Below are positions 17,436-25,668 of a stretch of 64,000 bases of DNA, piece by piece. The translations under genes were made by a program, and so were the position numbers. Positions within the stretch are counted from its first letter, which is position 1, and the number at the start of each line of letters is the position of its first letter. The stretch covers positions 1 to 64,000 of the forward strand of contig JBBRRB010000016.1 in assembly GCA_038225555.1 (NCBI GenBank). The letters are read 5' to 3'. Source of the DNA: JANXQZ01 sp038225555. GTDB lineage: Bacteria > Acidobacteriota > Terriglobia > Bryobacterales > Bryobacteraceae. The notes under the pieces were generated by a model. The model made no database searches. It saw only the letters and a list, made by a program, of their open reading frames with translations, and had not been told where the DNA came from.

Positions 17436-17896
17436 CTCTTCGCGGGAGCGATTACGTCGCTCATTTCCAGTTGCAGTGTTCGGTTAGTCCACCACAATTC
17501 GATAAATTCGAACACAACCGCCGCGAGAATCAGCACTGTGCCGCCCACGAACAGAACATAGGCTGCAGGTGTCCAGACTGCGCCCGCAGGCGCTAACACC
17601 ACTGTCAGAATTGTCAGAAGGAAAACTACGATGGCTAGATAGAGAATCCGGTGAGCGGTCGCGGAGTAGTGAATCCGCCGCTCAAATATCCGCATCTGCT
17701 GGCTAATGGACGCACGCCGGACGTCGCTTGTATGGGCCTGCCGAAACTCCGACGCAAGCACGCGCAAACGATCGGCCATGGACTGGTGTTTACTATTGAT
17801 GCCTAAAATCAGCGTTGCGGCCGCGGAGATCATCACGACCGGCGTGACTGCCGCAGTGATCAGCTGCAGCAGTCCGGTGGAGGGCTCCGATGCCAT
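17432..17896 (-). CDS. DUF2721 family membrane protein
   Basis: The 154-residue protein has an N-terminal hydrophobic helix (LITAAVTPVVMISAAATLIL). The family motif around NSKHQSMADRLRVLASEFRQ follows, then a basic stretch (RRIHYSATAHRILYLAIVVF) leading into a second helix pair (VFLLTILTVVLAPAGAVW, AYVLFVGGTVLILAAVVFEF). DUF2721 proteins are inner-membrane proteins of unknown role. It starts 7 bp after the TonB receptor gene ends and overlaps miaA, so the three genes may share a transcript. Confidence 0.85.
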   Translation of the reverse strand: MASEPSTGLLQLITAAVTPVVMISAAATLILGINSKHQSMADRLRVLASEFRQAHTSDVRRASISQQMRIFERRIHYSATAHRILYLAIVVFLLTILTVVLAPAGAVWTPAAYVLFVGGTVLILAAVVFEFIELWWTNRTLQLEMSDVIAPAKR

Positions 17897-17902
17897 TCCC
17901 TA

Positions 17903-20827
17903 TTAGAACGTGATCTTGGCCGCGAGTTGCAGAATTCGCGGATCGAACGTGCTCAGGGGCAGCAGATAGTTCGTGGTGGGAGTGAAAACGCCGGTTCGAT
18001 ACGTGAACAGGTTCGTCTGCAGAGCATTGAAGTTCGCCCGATTTGTAATGTTAAAGGCCTCGCCAATCAGGCGCATGCGCAGGCGCTCGCCCAATAGACG
18101 AATATCTCGGGTAACTCGCAGATCGAGGGTTTGAAGAGAAGGGCCGATGGTAGTATTGCGCCCGGCCAGAGGCGCGCGATCATTGAAGTTGTTCGCGTCG
18201 TTGTTCGGGTCCCCCGTGACTGTAGCCGAAAAAGGCCTTCCGGCCTGGACCTGCGAGATCATCGAAAGCTCCCAACCGCTCAGCAAATGGCGGGCGAAGG
18301 GATTGGCGAGAGACTTGGCGTAGTTCAACTCCCAAACCGCCGAGAACACAAAGCGGTGACGCACGTCCGCGACCCCAAGCCCTCGCTCGAGATTGGGCTG
18401 CACGGTGTCCTGCGCAACCTTTGCATCGTCGCCGCCATTGCCTGACACGACGCTGGTAGCATCGGGAGCGGTGTCGATCACTTTCGAGAAAGTGTACGAT
18501 GTCAAGACTTGGAAGTTCCGGCTATAGCGCTTTTGCAACTGAACGAAAACTCCGTTGTATTCCGAAGTCGCGCCGCTCTCGAATAGCGTAATTCGGCCGA
18601 AATTCGGGTTGGGGCGAGCTGGCGTCGTTGCCCCGGGGTGCCGGAAGAACGAAACGCTCCCGCCGCCCGCGATTGTGCCTTGCGTCAGAACCGACGGGAA
18701 AAGGTTGATGTCCCGGCTGCGAGTGAGATGAGTCCCGTGCACGCCGAGATACCCTACCGTGACGGAATAATCTCGGCCCAATGCGGTCTCGGCCTGCAAG
18801 CTGTACTGCTGGGTAGTTTGCGTTTTGAAATGGGGATCGGTCACGTCGATATCGGGGCTCAACGCGATCGAAGGTTTGGTGTTGATGATGTTTGGATAAG
18901 TGGGAAAAAGAACCGTTCCCGGGGTGAAGGCGTAGGTCAGGACGTCAATGCCGTTCTGAAGAATGGCCGTGCTCAGCAGCAGACCCGGCGTGCGGGCGTA
19001 GTAAATGCCGTAGCCTCCCCGGATCACCGCGCGTTCGCTTTGAAAAGGCTTAAATGCAAATCCAAGCCTGGGGCCGATATTAGCCGCGTCTGTAGGGATT
19101 TTATCCGTCTTCAAATTTAAGGCTGCCAAACCGGCGTCGGTGTTTTTCGTGGTTGGCTGGTTGTAATCGAAAAAGTCGTACCGCAGGCCCAGGTTCAGCG
19201 TCAGGCGGTTGTTCACTCGCCAACTGTCTTGAGCGAAGAACGCATATTCGCTCACGTTGGGATGGCTCAGAGGCGGATTGGTGCCGGACGCCGAAAACGC
19301 CTGCTGATAGCGGCTGGGCGTGCGTGCGAGATATGCATCGTAGTTCGCGAAGGTGTATGAGCCGGCAAACAGCCCGGGGAAGAAGTTGTCGATCTTTTCA
19401 AAATTGAGATCCACGCCGAATTTGACGTTATGCCTTCCCTTCGACCACGAAAGCGTGTTGACGGGCTGATAAGTGAAGGCGTTGGTGAAGCGCGGACTGA
19501 AGTTGTTCTTCCCGAACGTGACGCCGTTAGTGATGATCACCTCGGGACCCGTTGCATTCGCCTGTCCGGGTTCGTCGTCGCGAACGTAATTGAATCGCGA
19601 CTCCCAAACAAGATTGGTCCCGAATACCTTGGTGTAAACTGCCGCGATATTATCCGTAGTTACCTTGTTATCGCCGGTGTGCTCGCGGGCGCTGCTGAGG
19701 CCGTTGCTCTCGAAGTTCGTGCCAGTATAGCGGCTGCCATTGTACCTTGCGCTGAAGTGATCGGATTGACCGATGTTCCAATCCACCTTGCCTAGGTACA
19801 CGTAGTTGTTCAAACCCACCTGATACGGAACTAGATACTGTTGAAGGGCTGTCAGCGCAGCCCCGGTAGGAGCGATATTCGGGACAATGGCCTGGGTCTG
19901 CGTATTGCGCTGGCCGTCGTAGTTGCCGAAGAAGAAGAGCTTATCTTTTATCATCGGTCCGCCAACACTACCGCCGTACTGATTAAAATGATACGGTTGC
20001 TTGCGGATGCCCGCGCGATTGTTGGTGAACGTGTTCGCGTTCATCCCTTTGTCCCTAAAAAATTCGAAAGCCGACCCGTGAAATTGATTTGTTCCCGACT
20101 TGGTGACGGCGTTAATCGCGCCGCCTCCCGCCCGTCCGATCTCGGCCGGATATTCGCTCGCGCTCACCTGAAACTCCTGTATCGCATCCTGACTGAATGC
20201 GTAGGGGCGGAATCCGGTTCGTCCCGTTGCCTGACCGTAAAAAAGATTGTTGCTGTCGGCCCCGTCCACGAGCAGCGTATTTTCGGGACCGCGTTGTCCC
20301 GCGAACGACAGATCGCCGCCGCGCGTGGGATCGCGAACCACTCCCGGTGTGAGCGTCGTGAAATCGATGAAGTTGCGCCCGTTCACCGGCAGGTCCGCGA
20401 CCGCTTTCTCGGTCACCACCGTGCTGCTTTGAGAGCGGGTGGATTCCACGACCGGCGCGTCTGCCGTAACGCTCACCGTTTCCTGAGCGCCGCCGACTTC
20501 GAGCGCCAAATTCACCGTTGCCACAGCGCCGACTTCCAAACTGATTCCCGTGCGCCTGGCCGTCTTGAAACCTTGACTTTCCACCGAAAGATCGTAAGAA
20601 GCCACGGGCAGACGGGAGAAGCTGTACAAGCCCGAGTCCGACGTTTGGGTGGTTCGCGTGAAGCCTGTGGAAGGGCTGGTTAGTGCGACTTTGGCATTTG
20701 GCACCACCGCGCCGCTGGCATCGGCGACCGTTCCGTTCAGCGTCGCGCCTCCGATTTCCGACTGCGCGAAGGCTGAGGCCGCCACCGCGCACACTACTAG
20801 TAGAGCTCTTAAGAGCGCTGTTTGCAT
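17903..20827 (-). CDS. TonB-dependent receptor, Oar-like, with carboxypeptidase-regulatory-like domain
   Basis: The 974-residue protein has a signal peptide (MQTALLRALLVVCAVAASAF). A carboxypeptidase-regulatory-like fold follows at about residues 25-105 (GATLNGTVADASGAVVPNAK, SDSGLYSFSRLPVASYDLSV). A plug domain (VTEKAVADLPVNGRNFIDFT, NAVTKSGTNQFHGSAFEFFR) and a long barrel end at QLAAKITF, a typical aromatic-terminated outer-membrane signal. Acidobacteria carry dozens of these Oar-like receptors, thought to import large or plant-derived substrates; no substrate can be read here. Its start faces the HDOD gene across 120 bp, which must hold both promoters. Confidence 0.92.
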   Translation of the reverse strand: MQTALLRALLVVCAVAASAFAQSEIGGATLNGTVADASGAVVPNAKVALTSPSTGFTRTTQTSDSGLYSFSRLPVASYDLSVESQGFKTARRTGISLEVGAVATVNLALEVGGAQETVSVTADAPVVESTRSQSSTVVTEKAVADLPVNGRNFIDFTTLTPGVVRDPTRGGDLSFAGQRGPENTLLVDGADSNNLFYGQATGRTGFRPYAFSQDAIQEFQVSASEYPAEIGRAGGGAINAVTKSGTNQFHGSAFEFFRDKGMNANTFTNNRAGIRKQPYHFNQYGGSVGGPMIKDKLFFFGNYDGQRNTQTQAIVPNIAPTGAALTALQQYLVPYQVGLNNYVYLGKVDWNIGQSDHFSARYNGSRYTGTNFESNGLSSAREHTGDNKVTTDNIAAVYTKVFGTNLVWESRFNYVRDDEPGQANATGPEVIITNGVTFGKNNFSPRFTNAFTYQPVNTLSWSKGRHNVKFGVDLNFEKIDNFFPGLFAGSYTFANYDAYLARTPSRYQQAFSASGTNPPLSHPNVSEYAFFAQDSWRVNNRLTLNLGLRYDFFDYNQPTTKNTDAGLAALNLKTDKIPTDAANIGPRLGFAFKPFQSERAVIRGGYGIYYARTPGLLLSTAILQNGIDVLTYAFTPGTVLFPTYPNIINTKPSIALSPDIDVTDPHFKTQTTQQYSLQAETALGRDYSVTVGYLGVHGTHLTRSRDINLFPSVLTQGTIAGGGSVSFFRHPGATTPARPNPNFGRITLFESGATSEYNGVFVQLQKRYSRNFQVLTSYTFSKVIDTAPDATSVVSGNGGDDAKVAQDTVQPNLERGLGVADVRHRFVFSAVWELNYAKSLANPFARHLLSGWELSMISQVQAGRPFSATVTGDPNNDANNFNDRAPLAGRNTTIGPSLQTLDLRVTRDIRLLGERLRMRLIGEAFNITNRANFNALQTNLFTYRTGVFTPTTNYLLPLSTFDPRILQLAAKITF

Positions 20828-20947
20828 ACCCTTCAGTTTAGCTTGGCCTTCGTAAGATTTCGATTACAATCCCGTCACACTCCCTATCGGAAATTTTCCT
20901 CGAAAACTATATTGCGATTTCGGCCCTGCACCGATAAGAAAAGCAGG

Positions 20948-21817
20948 ATGCTGACTCTATTACCACCGGCGAGAGAAAATACGAAGATCTTTCGAGAGAA
21001 AGCTCTGAAGAGCCTCGACCGGCTCCCGCCGCTGGCACCGGCTGTTGGACGCCTTTTGTCCAAGCTGGCTTTCAAGGGCGTGGACTATCGCGAACTAGCC
21101 TCTTTCGTCGAAAAAGACGCGCTGCTATGCGCCCACATCTTGCGAACCGTGAACTCCGCCGCCTTTGCTCGTTCTCGGACGATCACCTCGGTGTCTCAGG
21201 CGATGTCGCTGCTGGGAACCAATGCGCTGCGCCGCATTGCGGTGGGGTTCACGGTCTCGAACCTGTTTTCGAGAGTCAAGGCGGCCCCGACCTGGTCGCG
21301 CATGCGCTTCAATTTGCACTCGGGCGCCACCGGGATCTTGACGGAAGCCATGGTGGAAAACATGCCCGTCGAAAACAAAGATGGAGCGTTCGTGTCCGGT
21401 ATGCTTCACGACCTCGGCCGCCTGTTGATCGCCGTAGGTTTGCACGAACACTACGAGACGATAACCACCAGGCATGAGCTGAGCGGGCGTCCTGTGTTTG
21501 AGTGCGAGCGGGAGATTATCCACGTGGATCACGCGGAACTGTCGTGCATCGCTTTGACAAAGTGGGGAATCCCGGACAATATCTGCAGAGCTGTCGGACA
21601 TCATCATGACCCCGAATCGAAAGATGCTCCCTGGCTGTCGATGGTAATTCACCGGGCGGATCGGTTTGTGAATCATTTGGGAATTGCGATTCTGCCGACG
21701 GGAGTTGTCGCGGGCGATCCTCCCTCAATGGAAATTCCAGGATTCGAGTACGATCAGGCCGCGGTGCTGCAGAAGTTTGAAAGGGAGTGGATAGAACTGT
21801 CGGAGTTCTTCCAGTAG
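20948..21817 (+). CDS. HDOD-domain signalling protein
   Basis: I place the start at the ATG at 20948 (MLTLLPPAREN), giving 289 residues; an upstream in-frame extension overlaps the divergent gene. The HDOD domain covers about residues 25-225, with LPPLAPAVGRLLSKL, the VNSAAFARSRTITSVSQAMS segment and SGMLHDLGRLLIAVGLHEH. A later HHHDPES could be a degenerate HD metal site. HDOD proteins act in bacterial signalling, often with response regulators, usually without proven phosphodiesterase activity. It appears to be a single-domain protein. Confidence 0.88.
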   Translation: MLTLLPPARENTKIFREKALKSLDRLPPLAPAVGRLLSKLAFKGVDYRELASFVEKDALLCAHILRTVNSAAFARSRTITSVSQAMSLLGTNALRRIAVGFTVSNLFSRVKAAPTWSRMRFNLHSGATGILTEAMVENMPVENKDGAFVSGMLHDLGRLLIAVGLHEHYETITTRHELSGRPVFECEREIIHVDHAELSCIALTKWGIPDNICRAVGHHHDPESKDAPWLSMVIHRADRFVNHLGIAILPTGVVAGDPPSMEIPGFEYDQAAVLQKFEREWIELSEFFQ

Positions 21818-21890
21818 GGCCGCCAGGTCGGCCGCACTGCATTTTTGGTACGGTGGAAGGCCGAAAATCTGCACTCAACTATCATGGAAA

Positions 21891-22565
21891 TTGGACAAAC
21901 GAATCACGGTGGCGATTGACGGTCCGTCTGGCGCGGGCAAGAGCACGCTCGCGCGCCGGATCGCCGTGAAACTCGGGTTCCTTTACATTGACACCGGCGC
22001 GATGTACAGAGCAATCGCGTTATGGGCGATTCGACTAAATGTGGCGCTGTCCGACATGCATCGCCTGGAACAACTTGCCGCGCAGGCAACCATCGATTTC
22101 TTACCGGGCGAGAGCACGATCTTGCTTAACGGCGAGGATGTCAGCGTACCTATAAGAGAGGCTGGTTTGGGAGAAGCGGCTTCGAAAATCTCTCAGATTC
22201 CGGCGGTGCGGCGGGCCCTGGTGAAACGTCAACGCGAGCTTGGGCTGGGCGCGTCTATTGTAATGGAAGGGCGCGATATCGGCACGATCGTTTTTCCAGA
22301 AGCTGACGTGAAAATCTTTCTCGACGCGCAATCCGACGAGCGAGCCGAACGCCGTGCTCGTGAACTGGATCTGCCTGCGGAGGCGGTCGCGCCTGAGATG
22401 GAGCAGCGGGATCGGCGGGATCGCACGCGCGCCGAGGCTCCGCTGGTCCAGGCACCGGATGCGATTTACGTGGACACCACTGGAATGTCCCTTGACGAAG
22501 TGGAGTCCACTTTGCTCAAGATCGTGCGCGAACGCACCTCAAATGGAAAGGAACGCACCCGCTGA
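21891..22565 (+). CDS. cmk: cytidylate kinase
   Basis: The 224-residue protein reads from a TTG at 21891 (MDKRITVAIDGPSGAGKSTL), with the P-loop GPSGAGKS at residues 11-18. The CMP-kinase signature GFLYIDTGAMYRAIAL and VMEGRDIGTIVFPEADVKIF follow. It phosphorylates CMP and dCMP. The TTG is the only start that keeps the full P-loop strand apart from a GTG inside it, and GGAAA lies 3 bp upstream as a weak ribosome site. The 3' end is close to lysC, suggesting one transcript through to the PLP decarboxylase. Confidence 0.95.
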   Translation: MDKRITVAIDGPSGAGKSTLARRIAVKLGFLYIDTGAMYRAIALWAIRLNVALSDMHRLEQLAAQATIDFLPGESTILLNGEDVSVPIREAGLGEAASKISQIPAVRRALVKRQRELGLGASIVMEGRDIGTIVFPEADVKIFLDAQSDERAERRARELDLPAEAVAPEMEQRDRRDRTRAEAPLVQAPDAIYVDTTGMSLDEVESTLLKIVRERTSNGKERTR

Positions 22566-22578
22566 ACAGATGCTGCCG

Positions 22579-23958
22579 ATGAATTTGCTAGCAATGAAGT
22601 TCGGCGGGACCAGCATGGGGTCGGCCGAGCGGATCAAGGTTGCCGCAGACATCTGCCGGGACCAGAAGCTCCAACGGCCAGTCATCGCCGTCGTATCTGC
22701 CATGTCGAAAGTCACTGACTTGCTTCTCGACACGTTGCTCAAAGCTGAAGCCGGAGACGACCACGGCCTCGAAACGAACCTGCAAAATTTAGCCGCGCGC
22801 CATCGCGAGTGCTGCCACGAGCTGCTTTCGCGACCCTTGAGCGGGATCGAAAACCTGATAGGCGACTTTCGGCGGATCGCGCACGGTGTCCGCATGCTCG
22901 GGGAGCGACCGCCCCGATCCGTCGATGAGGCCATTGCGATTGGCGAGCGGCTTTCGGCTCTAATGATGGCTGAGTATCTTTCCTCCACTGGCACCCCGGC
23001 CCAGGCAGTAAACGGAGCGGAAGCCATAGTTACGGACGCCGTATTCGGCAATGCCACTCCGCTCATGCAGGAAACCCGCGAACGTTGTCACTTGACCATT
23101 CGACCGCTGCTCGATGACGGCATCCTTCCAATCGTTACGGGCTTCAACGGTGCAACGGCTGATGGCAGGCCGACCACCCTGGGACGCGGCGGTTCCGATT
23201 TCTCCGCCTCCATCCTAGCAGCCGCTTTGGATGCCTCCGAACTCTGGATCTGGACCGACGTGAACGGCATTATGAGCGCCGACCCGCGCACCGTTCCAAA
23301 CGCGCGCGTTCTGGATGAAGTCAGCTACAACGAAGCGGCGGAACTGGCCTACAACGGGGCCAAAGTGCTGCACCCTCGCACGTTGGCACCGCTGATCGAT
23401 CGTCAAATCCCGGTCTGGAGCAAGAACAGCTTCGACCTCAACGTGCCAGGCACCAAAATCGTTTCCAGAGTAAAGTCGAAGCCTGGTCCGCGCGCGGTGA
23501 CTTCGATGGCCAATGTCGCTCTGGTATCCATCGAGCCCGCCAGCGCGGCTATTAGCGGCACGCGAATTATGGCGCGAGCTCTAGAGGCGCTGGCCGCCGC
23601 CAACGCCGAGCTGCTGGCATTCTCAAGCTCCAGTTACCGCCAGAGCTTTTGCTTCCTGGTTCGAAATGAAGAACTCAGCGCAAGCATGCGGATGCTCGAA
23701 ACGGACCTCGCGCTGGAACTGACCCACGGGTACTTGAAGCCGATCGAGGTTGACCAAGACGTAGGATTGCTGGCTGTGGTGGGCGAGGGCATGCGCGGGA
23801 CATCGGGCTTAGCGGGGAGGTTGTTCAGCGCGATCTCTCGCCAGGACGTGAACATCATCGCCATCGCCCAGGGATCGAGCGAGATTACGATCAGCATCGT
23901 GGTCAGGCGGGACGGCCTGGAGCGGGCGGTTCGAGCGGTGCACGAGGAGTGCAGCTAA
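22579..23958 (+). CDS. lysC: aspartate kinase
   Basis: The sequence MNLLAMKFGGTSMGSAERIK opens the catalytic domain with the conserved KFGGTS. Later come RGGSDFSASILAAALDA, DVNGIMSADPRTVPNARVLD and AAELAYNGAKVLHPRTL. Two ACT domains fill the last 150 residues (VGEGMRGTSGLAGRLFSAIS). The enzyme phosphorylates aspartate in the lysine, methionine and threonine pathway and is probably feedback-inhibited through the ACT domains. Starts at 22543, 22570 and 22579 are all in frame; I chose 22579 because it gives the usual short N-terminus, but no strong ribosome site decides it. Confidence 0.94.
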   Translation: MNLLAMKFGGTSMGSAERIKVAADICRDQKLQRPVIAVVSAMSKVTDLLLDTLLKAEAGDDHGLETNLQNLAARHRECCHELLSRPLSGIENLIGDFRRIAHGVRMLGERPPRSVDEAIAIGERLSALMMAEYLSSTGTPAQAVNGAEAIVTDAVFGNATPLMQETRERCHLTIRPLLDDGILPIVTGFNGATADGRPTTLGRGGSDFSASILAAALDASELWIWTDVNGIMSADPRTVPNARVLDEVSYNEAAELAYNGAKVLHPRTLAPLIDRQIPVWSKNSFDLNVPGTKIVSRVKSKPGPRAVTSMANVALVSIEPASAAISGTRIMARALEALAAANAELLAFSSSSYRQSFCFLVRNEELSASMRMLETDLALELTHGYLKPIEVDQDVGLLAVVGEGMRGTSGLAGRLFSAISRQDVNIIAIAQGSSEITISIVVRRDGLERAVRAVHEECS

Positions 23959-23965
23959 GCCGCGA

Positions 23966-24265
23966 ATGAAACTTCGCAAGCTGCAGGGCAAGCTCAAGAT
24001 CGAACACAGCATCATAGACGGCGTCCGAGAACTCCTCGAGGATCTGCTAACGAACACTCCGGAAATCCGATCGATAATTCCCGGAGTGATCCGTCGGGTG
24101 CGAGACGCGAGGGGCGAGGTAAAGGTCCGCGTAACTGTGCCCACCACGAACGGTTGGAAGGCGATTGCGCTCAGCGCCGGGGCTCGCCAAGAACTTTTCA
24201 TAAGTACCGATATGTCTAAGGAAGACCTGGAGTTGCGGTTGCGCACTGCGGAGAAACGCCAGTGA
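23966..24265 (+). CDS. DUF2103 family protein
   Basis: The 99-residue protein contains KLKIEHSIIDGVRELLEDLL and PEIRSIIPGVIRRVRDARG, the conserved parts of DUF2103, annotated elsewhere as a predicted metal-binding protein. The rest (VRVTVPTTNGWKAIALSAGA) is beta-rich. It starts 7 bp after lysC and overlaps the next gene by 4 bp (GTGA), so it is firmly inside the cmk-lysC run. The biochemical role is unknown. Confidence 0.8.
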   Translation: MKLRKLQGKLKIEHSIIDGVRELLEDLLTNTPEIRSIIPGVIRRVRDARGEVKVRVTVPTTNGWKAIALSAGARQELFISTDMSKEDLELRLRTAEKRQ

Positions 24266-25668
24266 ACCCGACCCTTGATTTCTCAGTAGAACAGATGCGC
24301 GAGTACGGTTACCGCGTGATCGATCAGATCGTGCGCCATCTTTCGACCCTGGGGGAGCAACGTGTCGGAGCAAAAGCGAACCCAACCGAGATTTTGAGAA
24401 AGTATCGCAATCCGCCTCCTGAGGACGGGGCCGACTTCCGCGCTTTGCTCGAACAGATCGAATCCGACGTGCTGCAAAACACCATGCACGTAAATCATCC
24501 GCGCTTTTTTGCCTATGTGCCGGGGCCGGGAAACTTCATCGGCGCGATGGCGGACGCGTTGGTTTCGGGCTACAACGTCTTTGCCGGGACCTGGATCGGC
24601 GGATCGGGCGCGGCGGCGATTGAACTTGAAACCATTGATTGGATGCGCACCCTATGCGGGTTTCCCGAGACGGCGGGAGGCCTGTTTGTCAGCGGCGGAA
24701 CCATGGCGAACCTGACCGCCTTGGCCGTGGCGCGTCATGCCAAATTAGGCGAAGACATGCAAGATGCCATGGTCTATTTCTCGGATCAGACACATTCGTC
24801 GGTGGAGAAGGATTTGCGAGTTCTGGGCTTTTCAAGGCGCCAGATTCGTAAGCTTCCATCGGACGGGGAGTTTCGGCTGACGCTACACACGCTCCGGTCG
24901 GAGGTCGAAGCTGACCTTACCGTGGGCAAGCGGCCCTTCTGCGTAGTAGCCAATGCAGGCACAACCAATACGGGAGCCGTGGACCCTCTGGCCGACATCG
25001 CCCAGTATTGCCGTGCCGAGGGGCTATGGCTGCACATTGACGGCGCCTACGGTGCGGCCGCGGTGATTTGCGACCGCGGGAGGGCTATTCTGGCTGGGTT
25101 GGAGATGGCCGACTCACTCTCTCTCGACCCGCATAAATGGCTCTTCCAGCCGTTCGAGTGCGGGTGTTTGCTGGTACGCGACAGCGCCCTTTTGGGCAAT
25201 GTTTTCCAGGTCTTGCCAGAGTATTTGAAAGATACGCATCACATTTCTGCGGAGATCAATTTTGCCGACCGCGGGATTCAACTAACGCGCAGCTTCCAGG
25301 CGCTGAAGCTTTGGCTGTCGCTGAAGACGTTTGGATTGGGTTCGTTTCGCAAAGCGGTGGAGCGGGGCTTCGAGCTGGCCGAATTGATCGAGGCGGAACT
25401 AGAGAAAATGCCTGGATGGGAGATCGTGACCAAGGCGCAAATGGGCGTGATTTGTTTTCGGTTCCGGCAGGGAGATGACGCGTTTCACTTCAGTCTGGTT
25501 CAGAAGATTTTAGCCGACGGGTACGCGCTGGTTACCTCCACAAACCTGAATGGCCGGACGCTGTTGCGGATGTGCCCGATCAATCCGCGTACTACTGACG
25601 CCGAGATTGTTGAAACGCTCCGGAGGATAGATCGTCTGGCAACCGCTCCGTCGCCAGTAAACTACTGA
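24262..25668 (+). CDS. PLP-dependent group II amino-acid decarboxylase family protein
   Basis: The 468-residue protein starts from a GTG overlapping the previous stop. It has the group II decarboxylase landmarks: HVNHPRFFAYVPGPGNFIGA near residue 75, SGGTMANLTALAVARH, the cofactor-contacting DGAYGAA, and the PLP lysine in SLDPHKWLFQPFECGC near residue 292. Family members decarboxylate aromatic amino acids, glutamate or diaminobutyrate. The overall pattern is closest to aromatic-L-amino-acid decarboxylases, but substrate cannot be read from the sequence. It converges on gyrA with a 7-bp overlap. Confidence 0.9.
   Translation: MNPTLDFSVEQMREYGYRVIDQIVRHLSTLGEQRVGAKANPTEILRKYRNPPPEDGADFRALLEQIESDVLQNTMHVNHPRFFAYVPGPGNFIGAMADALVSGYNVFAGTWIGGSGAAAIELETIDWMRTLCGFPETAGGLFVSGGTMANLTALAVARHAKLGEDMQDAMVYFSDQTHSSVEKDLRVLGFSRRQIRKLPSDGEFRLTLHTLRSEVEADLTVGKRPFCVVANAGTTNTGAVDPLADIAQYCRAEGLWLHIDGAYGAAAVICDRGRAILAGLEMADSLSLDPHKWLFQPFECGCLLVRDSALLGNVFQVLPEYLKDTHHISAEINFADRGIQLTRSFQALKLWLSLKTFGLGSFRKAVERGFELAELIEAELEKMPGWEIVTKAQMGVICFRFRQGDDAFHFSLVQKILADGYALVTSTNLNGRTLLRMCPINPRTTDAEIVETLRRIDRLATAPSPVNY

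Noticed and set aside
19841..20683. Plus-strand open frame opposite the TonB receptor
   Set aside because: It is antisense to the plug and N-terminal domains of the receptor. The composition is typical of a shadow frame.
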